Below, in pieces: positions 43,203 through 53,965 of a stretch of 64,000 nucleotides of DNA (position 1 is its first letter; the number at the start of each line of letters is the position of its first letter). The DNA is from Apiotrichum sp. Y4204. Taxonomy: Eukaryota; Basidiomycota; Tremellomycetes; Trichosporonales; Trichosporonaceae. The notes beneath the pieces are model-generated. The model worked only from the letters and a program-made list of their open reading frames with translations, ran no database searches and was not told the DNA's origin. A program made the position numbers and the translations under genes. The DNA is taken from positions 620,001 to 684,000 of the forward strand of contig JAMYHL010000007.1 of NCBI GenBank assembly GCA_025531455.1, written 5' to 3'.

Positions 43203-44562
43203 CTAGTCCTTCTCCCTGCCAAAGTGCGCCCCGCTGTCCTCCCAGGGCACGTGTCCCTCAAACACGACGAACCCATCTGGCGGCGCCATGTCCGGCACGG
43301 CATCGCGGAGGCTGGCGGGCACGGCGACGTCGCCGACCGGCGTGGGGGGCGGACACCACTCGAGGAGGGGCTGCAGCTCGGGCGTGCTGCTGTGGTAGGG
43401 CGGGTATCGCGCAAAGGGGTTGCGCGCCGAGCGCTTGGTCGACAGCGGCGGGCGGCACCCGCTCGGCGAGAAGAGGAACGGCGCGTACCCGTGTTTGAGC
43501 TGCCGTCAGTGGTGCTTTGTGAGAGATACGTACCTCTCCGAGGAAGTGTTCGGTCGTGTCCCCCTCGTCGTCGATTCCAATGTATGTGAACTGCTCGCGG
43601 GGGAAGCGGATCGCGCCGCGGTGCAGCTGCTCGAATCTGGAGTGAGCGACCGCAAGGGGCGTATTAGGAGCAAGATCAGTTGACCGGCTGGTCGCATTCG
43701 CGCCGCAGCCTGGACACCGCCTTGCTCCTCACTCACCGCCGCCGCTTCATCCCGTACCCCACAACAGTGACTTTTGCCGGCCACCGGCCCGTGACCTCAC
43801 GGAAACGCGCGATCGAAAACAGGAGGTTCTCATAGCTGTCGAGCGCGTACTCTTCCGTCGTTGCGCGCGCGGAGGGAGGGAGGGTGGACGCTGTATCCGG
43901 TGAAGAGGGAAGTAGGCCGAGTCCAACAGCCAGGCGGTGATAGCTCAATGCCTCGGAGAACGGGGAAGTGACTTGGGAGCGCGTTGCGCCGCTGTGTGTT
44001 AGCTCAAAACGTGGAGGCAGGATGTCCCCGTCGATCAGTATCGCCTCGCCGAGGCGTCGAGTACTCACCCAGAGAAAACGAGCAACGCATGGGGATCGCT
44101 CTCGAGGATCTCCGCCGCGCGGCGGACGTGCTTGACATACGTCTTGACGCTTCCACCACGCTGCATCTCCTCGAGGACCCAGTCGTCATTATCCTCCGCG
44201 CGCTCGGCCTCGGTCCCAAGCCACACCGCGTGTCCGGGAACGAGAACCAGGTGATCCACGTCCTTCATGCGGGAGTCGCGCTTGATCGTGGTCTCGACAC
44301 TTGGCGGCCGGTGGCTTTCCAGCTGCGACGGCGACGCGACCTCGTTCCACTCCTTGACCACGAATGCGGGCGGCGGGGCGTTCCCGTGGATCGCGTGCGA
44401 GATGTTGGCCAGCAGCGAAAAGCTCAGAATAAAGAGCAGCAGGCCCACAGCGAGGTTGGTCAGCCGCGCACGTTGCCGGAGGAGGGACATGGCGTTGCCG
44501 CTCAGCGGGAGTGCGTACGCGCCCGCCGGGGGGCGACGCATCGTGCCCGGTGGAGGGAGCAT
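43203..44562 (-). CDS. DUF218 (YdcF/SanA-like) membrane-anchored protein
   Basis: Exons 44562-44069, 43991-43737, 43636-43534 and 43499-43203; 382 aa. A transmembrane helix near the N-terminus (LTNLAVGLLLFILSFSLLA, about 35-53) makes it a single-pass protein. Then comes the DUF218 core: DHLVLVPGHAVWLG, HALLVFSGGATRSQVT, ALDSYENLLFSIARF and KVTVVGYGMKRRRF, ending IRFPREQFTYIGID. The SGGxTR loop and ALDSYENL helix are hallmarks of the family, whose fungal members are poorly characterised and lie in the secretory pathway. The C-terminal tail is Pro-rich. Four exons are needed to keep the motif intact; junctions at FSG|GATRS and KRR|RFEQ support them. Introns are 77, 100 and 34 nt. Confidence 0.85.
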
Positions 44563-45165
44563 GCTGGCCGAAGTACCTGTTGGAGTCGAGGGCCTGCCGG
44601 ACTCGGTGGTACGTGTCGTGTAGCGGGAGCGAGAGCGAGCGGGCTAGAGGAGGGAAGGAGCGGATAGCGGCCAGCGATGAGAATACGGAGATGAGATGGA
44701 GAGAGGAGTGATACTGAACGAATTCCTGCCTGACCTTGCTGGAATCAGGTATCAATGTTCTACTCGACGTTGGTGCTCGTTGCGCATTTGTTCTTGTTCT
44801 TCGTCGTCGTCGACCTTTTGGAACATTTTGCGGGATTGCGGGAACTGGCCGAACCTTGTTTTGAATGGGAATCACAATAAACCAGGCACGAGCAAATGCC
44901 GAGATTAGGAATATTGCAATGCACGTGATCTAATATACGGAGAATTTGATTCCGCTAATACCTGTAACTGATTTCACCGCACGACGCGTCGAGCGCGTTT
45001 GGCTGAGTGGACATGACGACGAGAAATGGAGCGCGTGAGCGGCCAAAGAGGATTGTTGACAAGGAAATCCTAATCCTCGCTCCAAAGGTATCCATTCCCT
45101 CCCGCGCTCTCCGACTCTGCAACTCCCTCCCTCCCCCTCCTTCTCTTCTCTCCTCCCACTCATCC
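44563..45165. other. Divergent intergenic region, DUF218 gene / disordered protein gene
   Basis: 603 bp. A strong pyrimidine tract (ctccctccctccccctccttctcttctctcctcc, about 45123-45158) sits just before the start at 45166, a typical fungal 5' leader. An upstream in-frame ATG at 45013 would add 51 residues. Confidence 0.5.
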
Positions 45166-46504
45166 ATGCTCGTCGCCGAGTCCCCACCGCGCAAACCGCT
45201 GCGCATCGACCTCTCATCGCGCGCCCGCAACGTCTCCGCCTCCCCCGAGTCCAAGCATCGTTCAAGAGACGCAGACCCCACACCTGCCATGCCGCCGGTA
45301 TTTGAGGGAATCACAGAACTCACCGAGAGCGAGTTTAACGCGCCGACGCCCGCGCCGCGCACCCGCAGAACCGGGACCGCACGCAAATCCCTGCCCACAT
45401 CGTCTGCGTCCAAGGCGTCGTCGCCGCTCGCGCCGTCGCATCCCTCCACTGCGGCGTCTACCTCCCTCTCGCGTCTGTTTGATGACATGACTCCTGCTGC
45501 ACTCAGCGAGGCCCAGGTTGCGGAGTTTCACGCCAAGAACTACACCAAGACGCCAACGCACACTACCGGTGGGTAGTTCCTCCAGCTCTTACCCATGCCG
45601 AATCTCACACACAGCATCGGATATAGACCACATCGACATGTCGGGCCCCAGCTCGCCGATAACGCGCCGCTCGCCAATCGCGCCGACGACGCCCACGCAG
45701 AGCATACGCCGGCGGCGCGTCCTCTCGTCCGATGACGACGTCGAGAACATTCCGCCGTCGACGCGGCGCAAAAGCCGTGGGCATCCGCCGTCGGACTCGG
45801 TGCTCGACGTGTACGATTCGGCAGACGACGATTACGTGCCCCGCAAGACGCCGAGCACAAAGGGGCGCGCGACCCGGCCAAAGAGCCGGATACGTGCCGT
45901 GTCCGTCTCGTCGGACGAGGACGTGCCGCTCACCCGCTCCCGGCGGAAGGGCAAAGGGAAGGAGAAGGCCGTGCCCGCGTCTCTCGAGTCGTTCATCGTC
46001 CCCGACTCGCCACCATCGCAACCCTCAAACCCCTCGGGCCACTCGACGCACTCGCGCTCACACTCGGTTTCATCAGACGAGTACGGCGACGACAACTTTG
46101 ACTACGGTTCCGTCCCGTTCCCGCAATCCGCGACGGATATTCCCGACTTCTCCGCCCTCCCATCAACGTATCCGCGCCGCTCGCCGTCTCCCGAAATTGT
46201 CATTGTCGACTCGGACTCGGAACCCGAGATCCAGCCGACTGCCGGCGCGAGCATCTCCCTCCTCCTCCCGAAAGACACCGAGGCGCTCTTCGCGGACCTC
46301 ACCCTCCTCCCGGAACTGGATGAGCCGTTGCGCAGGTTCTACACCGACCACTGGCGGCGAGGCGCGGATGCGGACTCGGAAGAGGACGACGGCGCGTTCG
46401 GGAATGTCGAGGCGCCGGCGGGCGCGGCGAAGAAGGCAGCCGCGCGGGGCAGTTGGCGTGGAAGGGGGCGCGGGCGCGGACGCGCGCGTGGGTCCAGGAG
46501 GTAG
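45166..46504 (+). CDS. Disordered nuclear-type protein with SIM and RG-rich tail
   Basis: Exons 45166-45568 and 45615-46504; 430 aa. Most is Ser/Pro/Asp-rich and disordered. Noted motifs: basic patches RRKSRGH and RRKGKGKEKA (nuclear localisation); several SSDxD acidic serine clusters that fit CK2 sites; PEIVIVDSDSEPE (about 335), a textbook SUMO-interacting motif (hydrophobic core next to acidic serines); a short ordered segment DTEALFADLTLLPELDE and FYTDHWRRG (about 360-390); and a C-terminal RGSWRGRGRGRGRARGSRR, an RG/RGG-type nucleic-acid-binding tail. The mix suggests a chromatin or DNA-repair adaptor, by inference only. No family identified. Start at 45166 is preferred over 45013 because a leader-like pyrimidine tract precedes it. 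Confidence 0.7.
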
Positions 46505-46647
46505 ACGAGTGGTGTGGGGAAGGGTGATTTGAGGTACGCAGTCGCCGTACGAGATACGAGAGCAGGCCAATATGTAGATCCTGCGAGCATGTGCCCGTGC
46601 AATAGCCACCATGTAATATAATCCATGACATTCTACGCTTCTAGATC

Positions 46648-47908
46648 CTATTTCCGCTTCTTCTTCCCCGGCGCCTCCTCGAGCATTCCCGCGGCCTCGA
46701 GCGCATCCCTTGCCGCCTGGTTGATATGCTTGAACCGATCAGGACCAAGCAGCGTGCCCCCAAACCACCGGCTAACGACAACAAGCACATTCTCCAGCTC
46801 GAGGATCTCAAGGAGGTGCTTGAGCCGCGCGCCCGCCTGTGTCTCCCCGTCATCATCGTAGTCTCGAGTCAGCCAACTTTCTTTCATGTCATTCTTACCA
46901 CTCTCGACAATCTGCCCCGCAGCACCCTGGCGGACGAGGCGATACGCCCAGATCGTCGGGTGTGCCGCGCGCGCAATCTTCTTATCGGACAGCAGGTGGC
47001 GGACAACAGCCATGACGTCCCCTTCGTCCGTGATGCGTGCGGCATGCCCCACAAAACTCGATTTACGGTCCACGATCGCCTCGGCCGTCGTAATCGGGGG
47101 AACCGGGCGGTCAATCGCGAGGTCAGCAAGGGAAGCAGCGAGCGAGGAAGAAGGGGGATTAGATGCCGGTCGGCTCTCACCCCTCCTCTCTTCCCGCTCT
47201 GGGCGCTCTGGGCGCTCGGCCGCGCGCGCAGCCTCCCCCGCCGCGTCCTCTGCGACCTTTGCTGCGTGCCACGCGCCAATAAGCGACTGGACATGCACGA
47301 GGCCGTCGAATACGCACACCTCGCCAGGCGTAAAGGGCACGCCGGTGGAGGTAATGTACGTGCGTGTAATGTCGCCAACTGGAGAATTATGAGTATGAAT
47401 ACAGCGAGCGATCATGCTCGATCACTCACACAGGCCGGCGTCTATCGCGAAATGGCCGACATAGCGCCCGAGCAACTGGAGTGCGGGCGCAGAGTCGGGA
47501 TACGCCGCGGGGAGGGAGACGAGCACGCGTACGGACGGTGCGTCGTCGTCCTCCCACCCCGGAAGGGTTACCTGGTACCGGACGCGGGAAGATGTGTGCG
47601 AGGGCGAGGCCGGACGAGAGGGGACGGGGGAGGATGGGGCCGACGCTGCTGGGGTCGAGGGGTGCAGGCGGATCGAGGAGGGATAGATGCTTTCCAGGGC
47701 TTCGAGCTCAGTGGCTACTTCGGGCCGCGTCTCGCTCAGCGCCGAGATGTACTGTGGTCATGTCAGAGGGTCCAAATCGAGTCGTGGTGCTGTAAGACGA
47801 GTTTGGAGCATGAGAGTCTCGCTTCACTCCTTGTTTGCCTCCACTCACCTCGGCGAGCACTTCCGGCGACGTCGACGGCAGGTCGTCGTCGGGAGACCAG
47901 GTGGCCAT
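46648..47908 (-). CDS. YIH1: Yih1/IMPACT family protein (RWD + UPF0029)
   Basis: Exons 47908-47849, 47751-47430 and 47378-46648; 370 aa. The N-terminal RWD domain (about 20-150: ALSETRPEVATELEALESIY, then VTLPGW, VRVLVSLPAAYPDSAP) is the Gcn1-binding module. The UPF0029 domain follows (about 225-355), with DRKSSFVGHAARI, ARAAHPTIWAYRLV, YDDDGETQAGARL and VVVSRWFGGTLLGPDRFKHI, all family hallmarks. Yih1 competes with Gcn2 for Gcn1 and so damps the amino-acid starvation response through eIF2alpha. This copy is longer than the 258-aa yeast protein because of a Ser/Pro insertion inside the RWD region and a charged linker (Arg/Glu/Pro, about 170-210). It ends in a lysine-rich tail. Introns are 97 and 51 nt. 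Confidence 0.93.
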
Positions 47909-48131
47909 TGTGGTAAGACGAGTGAGCTAGTGAGACGAGGTGTGGTGTCGAGATCTGATGCATTGACGCCGACTTCTTGTGGTTCTGGGTTTCAGTGTTT
48001 CTTGTTCCTGGTGGAGGTGGGGCGGATGTGCGGATGATCTTCGGAAAAAAACATTCTCACTCGTGGCCTGGCTGATGTCTCATGCATGCGACGCTACACT
48101 ACAACTGATACAACAGAATCGCCGCACTCCT

Positions 48132-50450
48132 TCACACCTCGATGCCAAACTCGGCGAGATCGAGCCCGAGACTGCGATACACCTCGCCAAAGTCGAAATG
48201 CGGAACGTCGTGCATGCCCATAGGGGGCATGTGGAGAAAGTCGGGCCCAGGGGCGCCGGCGCCAGATGCGCCAGCGTCCGGGGCGGGAGGGTTGGGTGGC
48301 GGGGCTTCGTGCGCGTGTAAGCCCAGGGCAGACATTGCGTGCTCCATGATCAAGAGAGCCTGCTGTGCCGAGGGGCGGTGGTACCGCTGCGAAATCTGGT
48401 AGACTACCGCCCGCAGTGCGCGCAGCGCGGGGACGATCTGGCCGGGCATGGTGATGTACGCCTCCCACTTTGTGAGGTCTAGCAGGAGTGTGGCGACGAG
48501 AGACATGAACGCGTTCATCGCGTAGAAGAGGAGGAACCACGGGGCGTTGAGTTGGCTCTCGTCGTCGCACGCCACCTCGAGGACGCGGACCGTCTGCACC
48601 GCCGTCTCGACGATCAAACCGAGAGAAATCCCAAATGCGAGGTCGCGCTGGCGAGACTCGAGCTGGAGCGAGCTCGTCGGCGCTGAGGGTGTCCGCGCAC
48701 CCCCGAGATAGTCCTTGATCGCGGCGAGCACCACCCGCCGATGGAGGAGTAACCGCATGGTAAGGCCGCGGAGCGAGAGCACCACCGCGAGCCCCTTGGC
48801 GGGCAGGCGGTGCACGGCGTTGAAGCGCGGATGGACCGTGTCGCACCACTTTGCGTAGTCGCGTTCGAGGCGGTACGTTTGTGTGAGGACTGAATGGACA
48901 AACTCGGCGTTGGCGTGCCGGAACGAGACGGGCGGGTTGGAGATGACGTCCGCGAGCTCGCGGTACAGCCGCACGCTGTCTGCGAAGAAGAGGACTGGCG
49001 CTTCCTGCTCCCCTGGGAGGACTCGCGGGAGCGGCGCAGTCATCTGCTCGGATGCGACAATGGTCAGTGGCCGCCCGATTGAGACGCTGATGAGCCCATC
49101 GAATGTGTAGCACGCCCACCAGACGCGGCTGCGCATCTCGCACACGGCGGGCGGGAACGTCTTGTTGATGGCATGGTCCTGCAGCCCGACGGCATACGCG
49201 GAGCGGATGGCGTCTGATGTTAGAGTGAGCTGCGCAGCTCTGGCTTCATACACTCACATCCAACGAGGTCCCAGCTGCATCCCGGTCGGTCGGTCCCCTG
49301 GAGCACGAGGCCGCCGATAAGAAGTACCTGCACTGCGGGTTAGATATAAGCCACTCTCCAACCCACCCTTGACCGTGCTATGTGGCCAGTCGAGGTGGTT
49401 GCGCAGCATGCGCAGAGCAATGGTATGCACTGGGGTCAGCTCGCTCTGGCGCCGACTCACCGTCCACTTTTGTCATATTCTCATCGCAAACCGCCTGGAC
49501 CAACGCAAAGATATTGAAATGCAGCGCCATGAGCGGCTGGTTGGCAGGCATGCGGAGGACGTCGGGATCCGCAGCCGCCGCATCCAGCAGCTGGATGTAC
49601 GCCGACCGAACGGTCGCGAGGTCGATGATCGGGTACAGCTGCCAGGTATTGTTCTCGAACCATTCGAACATGGCCATGGCCTCGACGCGGGGGAGGAGGT
49701 CCTCGCGGCGCACGGCGAACACGTGCTGGAGTGGCGGGAGGCCAAGGTATCCCGATCCCGAGGCCGCCTCGTCCGACTCGGTCGCGAGACACCAATATCC
49801 CGGAAGCAGGCGGTCAAGCAGCATGTGGTGGAACGAGATGCCCGACATGTCGCCGTACACCTCCTTTTCGGACTCGGTGCCGGGCTGATCGGCTCGCTGC
49901 GGGCCGAGAAGCAGCCCCATCCCGTCTATCGGGGGCGCGGCCGAGTGGTCCGGCTGGGTAGCGAGGGATCCAAGCGATGCGCGACCGCTGACTGCCGGAG
50001 GCGGGAGCGGGATACTGAATGGCTCGTCGAGGCCGCGCCGCGGTGGAGCCATGTCGTGTCTAGGAGTGCGCTGGTCCGGGGTGTGCGTGTGGTGCGTCCC
50101 CTCCCTCCAATCACGCACTCCCTCCTCTGCGCCCGGTGGATGTACGCGGCGCTTATCCTCTGGCGACGTCGACGCCGTGTCTCCCCGGTCCTCGAGCCGC
50201 AGGATGCGCTGCTCCAGCGCGGTGAGGTAGTCCTGGCTCACGAGCAGCTGGCCCGCGGGCGGCGCGTTCGAGTCGAGATTGTACGAGCACGCGTACCCGA
50301 GCGAAATACACGGCGTGCACACCGGGTGGATCCCATCGCACTGGTGTGAGGAGGATAACTAATACTGCTCACTTTTGTCTTCTTGGAGCGGCACGGGCCG
50401 CATGCCTGTGCTGTGCGCTTGCGCTTCTTGCCGGGATGGGGCTCGGCCAT
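48132..50450 (-). CDS. Zn2Cys6 fungal transcription factor
   Basis: Exons 50450-50373, 50340-49461, 49429-49367, 49332-49258 and 49213-48132; 725 aa. After a basic start (KKRKRT) comes the zinc cluster with cysteines at 17, 20, 27, 34, 37 and 44 (ACGPCRSKKTK then CDGIHPVCTPC...YAC). The first intron falls just before the third cysteine. A short coiled coil follows (ALEQRILRLED). The middle is the fungal-specific transcription factor domain: LYPIIDLATVRSAY, ALRMLRNHLDWP, VQVLLIGGLVLQGTDRPG and SRVWWACYTFDGLISVSIGRP, the last being the classic WWxxYxxDxxxSxxxGRP signature. The C-terminus is Pro/Met-rich, possibly an activation region. It should bind CGG-type half sites; targets unknown. The neighbouring antiquitin gene is divergent and shares the upstream region. 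Confidence 0.93.
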
Positions 50451-52072
50451 CGGAGTGGTGGAATGGGTGGTGCCAAGAAATGAAGATAAGAGCTGATGTT
50501 GGGTGGGTTAGGTATGACGTGCGGGGCGGGATTGAGCGGATGGAGGTGGAGTGGTGGTGGGTGTCGTGCGAGTGGAGTGGACGCCGCCTCAGCCACTCTC
50601 TGTGATGCCCGTCCTTGTCCTCGTCCTCGTCTGATCCATCTTCGTGCTCGCTTTCGTCCGCATACCTCTGTGCTCCACTACTCTGAGAGCACTCGCCACG
50701 TCTGTTTGTACGCACATGAGGAGTCCAGGATGGCATTCAATGACTGTACCATCCCAGCACCCAGCTCCGCGTAGCGCCTCCCATCCAGTCGCAGCTGATC
50801 TGCAGATGATCACGCACTTATCTCCTATCTAATCATCTCCGTAGCTGATCCATACGTATTCCAACAGTACTGCCGCATAACTCATCACTGTCTTCGCTAA
50901 GTCAGTTGATAAGGCGATAAGATTCGCGGATAGATCGGGAGCAAGGAGTAGCTCGGGGATGCGTCGGCGCCAGGTGGCTGGTTGCCGAGCGCCAGCGGCA
51001 TGGCGTACCGGAGAGATCCTGGGATTGTGGACATGTATCGATATGGAATCGAACGCATGCATCGCTCATGGACACTACCCAGCTGAGGTATGTCGGACGC
51101 TGATGGACGACATGGTGATGGACATTATCAATCATTCATGGGCGATCATCGCCATCTCGGCCTCTCCGTCATATCCTCCACCCCCAAGTGGAGGAACGCA
51201 GACGAGTCGCGCAGCCCACTACCAAATATCCTCCGCGTCGGGACACAGGCAAAGACTCGCAGTATGCCACGGGCCACGGGACGCACCTCCGCGGCTGGGC
51301 GCGGCGAGCATATTCGAGCAGCGAGGTGAGCGACGCGTTCGATCATCCCGACTCGGAGTCTGCGTTGCAGCACTCTTTTTTTTTTCCAAGAAGCGTCTAG
51401 CGCCTAGCAGAGATCAACAGCATTACCTCGTCACAGAGATAGCCGACCACAGGGAGACGAGACTCCACCGTCCACACGACCGAGGGCCTCGGGATTGGGC
51501 TCCGGCGCGTGGACACGCGGTGGCGCGCCGTTATCCCGGCTTGTGGGCTGGCGATACAGGGCCACTGGACAGTAACCTGGCTCTGCTGGCTCTGCTAACC
51601 GTGATGGCCCCGCATTCTCGGAGTCGCCCCAGCCGGAGTCACCGCTATCATCCCCCCCTGGCAGCGATGAGCCGGCGGCATTGGCCCGGACATTGCCGTC
51701 TGGTCTCCCACAACCACGTTCCGGAGATGCAATCCCGCGGAAATAGATGCAAGGTGTTGGAATTCCGAGCCAAATCTCGCGTGGAAGCCATGCATCCTCA
51801 TACAAACGCGCGCTTAGCAGTCCGAAGAGGGTGGAGCGCGCGGAGCTCCAGGCTGGGAAAAGAGTGGTTTTGCCATGTTCCGGAATGCATCATGTGGGGA
51901 ACGAAGAAGAGAAACGGAGGCGCGTCATTGCCGTGCGCCGTGCTCGATGCTGCCCACGTCCGAAGCAGAGCAAACGAGGCGCCGGTCGGCCAGTGGCCGG
52001 TGGGGGGATACTTAAGACCTCGGCGCGTCTCTCGTCGTCGTGTCATCCCCCATTCCAATCCAGTTATCCACA
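50451..52072. other. Divergent intergenic region, transcription factor / aldehyde dehydrogenase
   Basis: 1.6 kb between two divergent genes. A 10-T run lies near 51372-51381, and gatacttaagacc (about 52008-52020) may serve as a degenerate TATA site for the dehydrogenase. No coding gene recognised; the long frame across 50959-52242 overlaps the dehydrogenase in another frame and is a shadow. Confidence 0.5.
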
Positions 52073-53800
52073 ATGGCCCCTATCGCGACCTCTTCTCTCC
52101 GCGCCGGCGTCGCCGCCACCGCCAAGGCGCTCTCCCCGTCGGCGGTCGCCTCGTCGTCCCGCCTCCTCTCGACTCGTGCGTCCAACGTCCTCTCCGCTGT
52201 CGGCCTCCCGACAGGCGACGCACCCATCCCCGGTGTCTTTGACGGCAAGTGGGGTGGTTCCGGCGAGGTCATCGAGACCCGCTGCCCCGCCACCGGCGAG
52301 GTCCTTGCCCGTGTCCGCACTGTGAGTGACAAGACGACAAAACATAAACACCGTGCACAAAAGGCTAACCGTAAGGCTACCGCCGACGAGACCAAGGCGG
52401 CGATCGCAAAGACGAACGAGGCCGCCCGCGCCGTGCGCAAGATGCCTGGCCCGAAGCGTGGTGATGTGATCCGCCAGATCCGCGAGGCGCTCGCCGCCAA
52501 GGTCGGCGCGCTCGGCGACCTCGTCTCCCTCGAGATGGGCAAGATCAAGTCGGAGGGCAAGGGCGAGGTGCAGGAGTTTATTGACATTTGCGACCACGGT
52601 GTCGGCCTTTCCCGTTCCGTTGCGGGTCGCGTGCTTCCCTCTGAGCGCCCAGACCACATGATCTACGAGGTGCCCAACCCCCTCGGTGTGGTCGGTATCC
52701 TCTCGGCGTTCAACTTCCCCGTCGCCGTCTACGGCTGGAACTTTGCTATCGCCCTCGCGACCGGAAACGCCACCATCTGGAAGCCGTCCCCTACGACCCC
52801 GCTTTGTGCTATTGCCGTCACCCAGATCATCCAGGAGGTTCTGGAGAAGAACGGCCTCCCCGGTGCCGCTGCCTCGCTCGTGTGTGGCGACATTGACGTC
52901 GGAAAGACCCTCGTCGCCTCCCCCGAGGTCCCCCTCATCTCCTTTACTGGCTCGGAGCGTGTCGGCCGCGAGGTCGGCAAGAACGTCCAGGACCGTTTCG
53001 GCAAGACCATCCTCGAGCTCGGCGGCAACAACGCCGTGATTGTCGACGCGGACGCCGACCTCAACCTCGCGCTCCAGGCCGTCCTCTTCGCCGCCGTCGG
53101 CACCTGCGGCCAGCGCTGCACCACCACCCGCCGCCTCCTCCTCCACAAGTCGATCGCCAAGGAGTTCCTCGACCGCCTCCTCCCCTTCTACGACGCAAAC
53201 TCCAAGTCGACCACCCTCGCCATGGGCGACCCCCTCAACACCGACACCCTCATCGGCCCGCTGCACTCTGAGACCTCGGTCCAGAACTACGAGCGCGCCA
53301 TCGAGGCCGTCACCAAGCGCGGCGGCGAGATCCTCACCAAGAACTCGGGCCGCATGCCCGCCCCCAAGGAGTACGCCGACGGCAAGGGCGGCAACTGGGT
53401 CTACCCCGTCGTCATCCGCCCCAAGGCCGACGACCCGTGCTGGAAGGAGGAGGTCTTTGCTCCGATCCTCTACGTTGCCGAGTTTGAGACCCTCGACGAG
53501 GCGATTGCCCTCAACAACTCGGTGCCCCAGGGTCTCTCGTCCTCGCTCTTCACCAAGAACCTCCAGAACATGGGCAAGTGGCTTGGCCCCGAGGGCTCGG
53601 ACTGCGGTATCGTCAACATCAACGTCGGCACCTCGGGCGCCGAGATTGGCGCCGCCTTTGGTGGCAACAAGAGCACCGGATGGGGCCGCGAGTCGGGTGG
53701 TGACGCCTGGAAGCAGTACGTCCGCTGGAGCGCCGCGACCGTCAACTACGGCGACAAGATGCCCCTCGCCCAGGGCGTCACCTTTGGCCCTTCGTCGTAG
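52073..53800 (+). CDS. Aldehyde dehydrogenase, antiquitin (ALDH7A1) type
   Basis: Exons 52073-52321 and 52376-53800; 557 aa. It oxidises semialdehydes with NAD(P); ALDH7 members act on alpha-aminoadipic semialdehyde in lysine catabolism and on betaine aldehyde. Visible: Ser/Ala/Arg-rich presequence (about 1-35, SSRLLSTRAS), probably mitochondrial; NFPVAVYGWNFAIAL and WKPSPTTPL (cofactor binding); FTGSERVGREV (Rossmann loop); ILELGGNNAVIV with the general-base Glu; nucleophile Cys in VGTCGQRCTTTRR; and VFAPILYVAEFETLDEAI. The 54-nt intron is 3n and stop-free; read through it would insert 18 basic residues (VSDKTTKHKHRAQKANRK), so the splice is judged from family alignment. Very strong C-ending codon bias suggests high expression. 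It converges on the Sqt1 gene (165 bp between stops). Confidence 0.93.
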   Translation: MAPIATSSLRAGVAATAKALSPSAVASSSRLLSTRASNVLSAVGLPTGDAPIPGVFDGKWGGSGEVIETRCPATGEVLARVRTVSDKTTKHKHRAQKANRKATADETKAAIAKTNEAARAVRKMPGPKRGDVIRQIREALAAKVGALGDLVSLEMGKIKSEGKGEVQEFIDICDHGVGLSRSVAGRVLPSERPDHMIYEVPNPLGVVGILSAFNFPVAVYGWNFAIALATGNATIWKPSPTTPLCAIAVTQIIQEVLEKNGLPGAAASLVCGDIDVGKTLVASPEVPLISFTGSERVGREVGKNVQDRFGKTILELGGNNAVIVDADADLNLALQAVLFAAVGTCGQRCTTTRRLLLHKSIAKEFLDRLLPFYDANSKSTTLAMGDPLNTDTLIGPLHSETSVQNYERAIEAVTKRGGEILTKNSGRMPAPKEYADGKGGNWVYPVVIRPKADDPCWKEEVFAPILYVAEFETLDEAIALNNSVPQGLSSSLFTKNLQNMGKWLGPEGSDCGIVNINVGTSGAEIGAAFGGNKSTGWGRESGGDAWKQYVRWSAATVNYGDKMPLAQGVTFGPSS

Positions 53801-53965
53801 AGAGTTTGGTAGATTCTAGTACTGTATTTTGGATGTAAGAGTGTGCAGCAATGACGAGCGGTGGATGGCATTTTGGCAGCAGGCAGAGTTCGGGTGTTGT
53901 TGCAGCAAACAAGTCGCACGCATCAAAGCCACATAATGCTTCATCTGATGCTCTATAGTATACAT

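Noticed and set aside
50959..52242. 427-codon plus-strand frame before the dehydrogenase
   Set aside because: Overlaps the dehydrogenase start in another frame, is Arg/Pro/Ser-rich and has no domain; chance open frame in GC-rich DNA.
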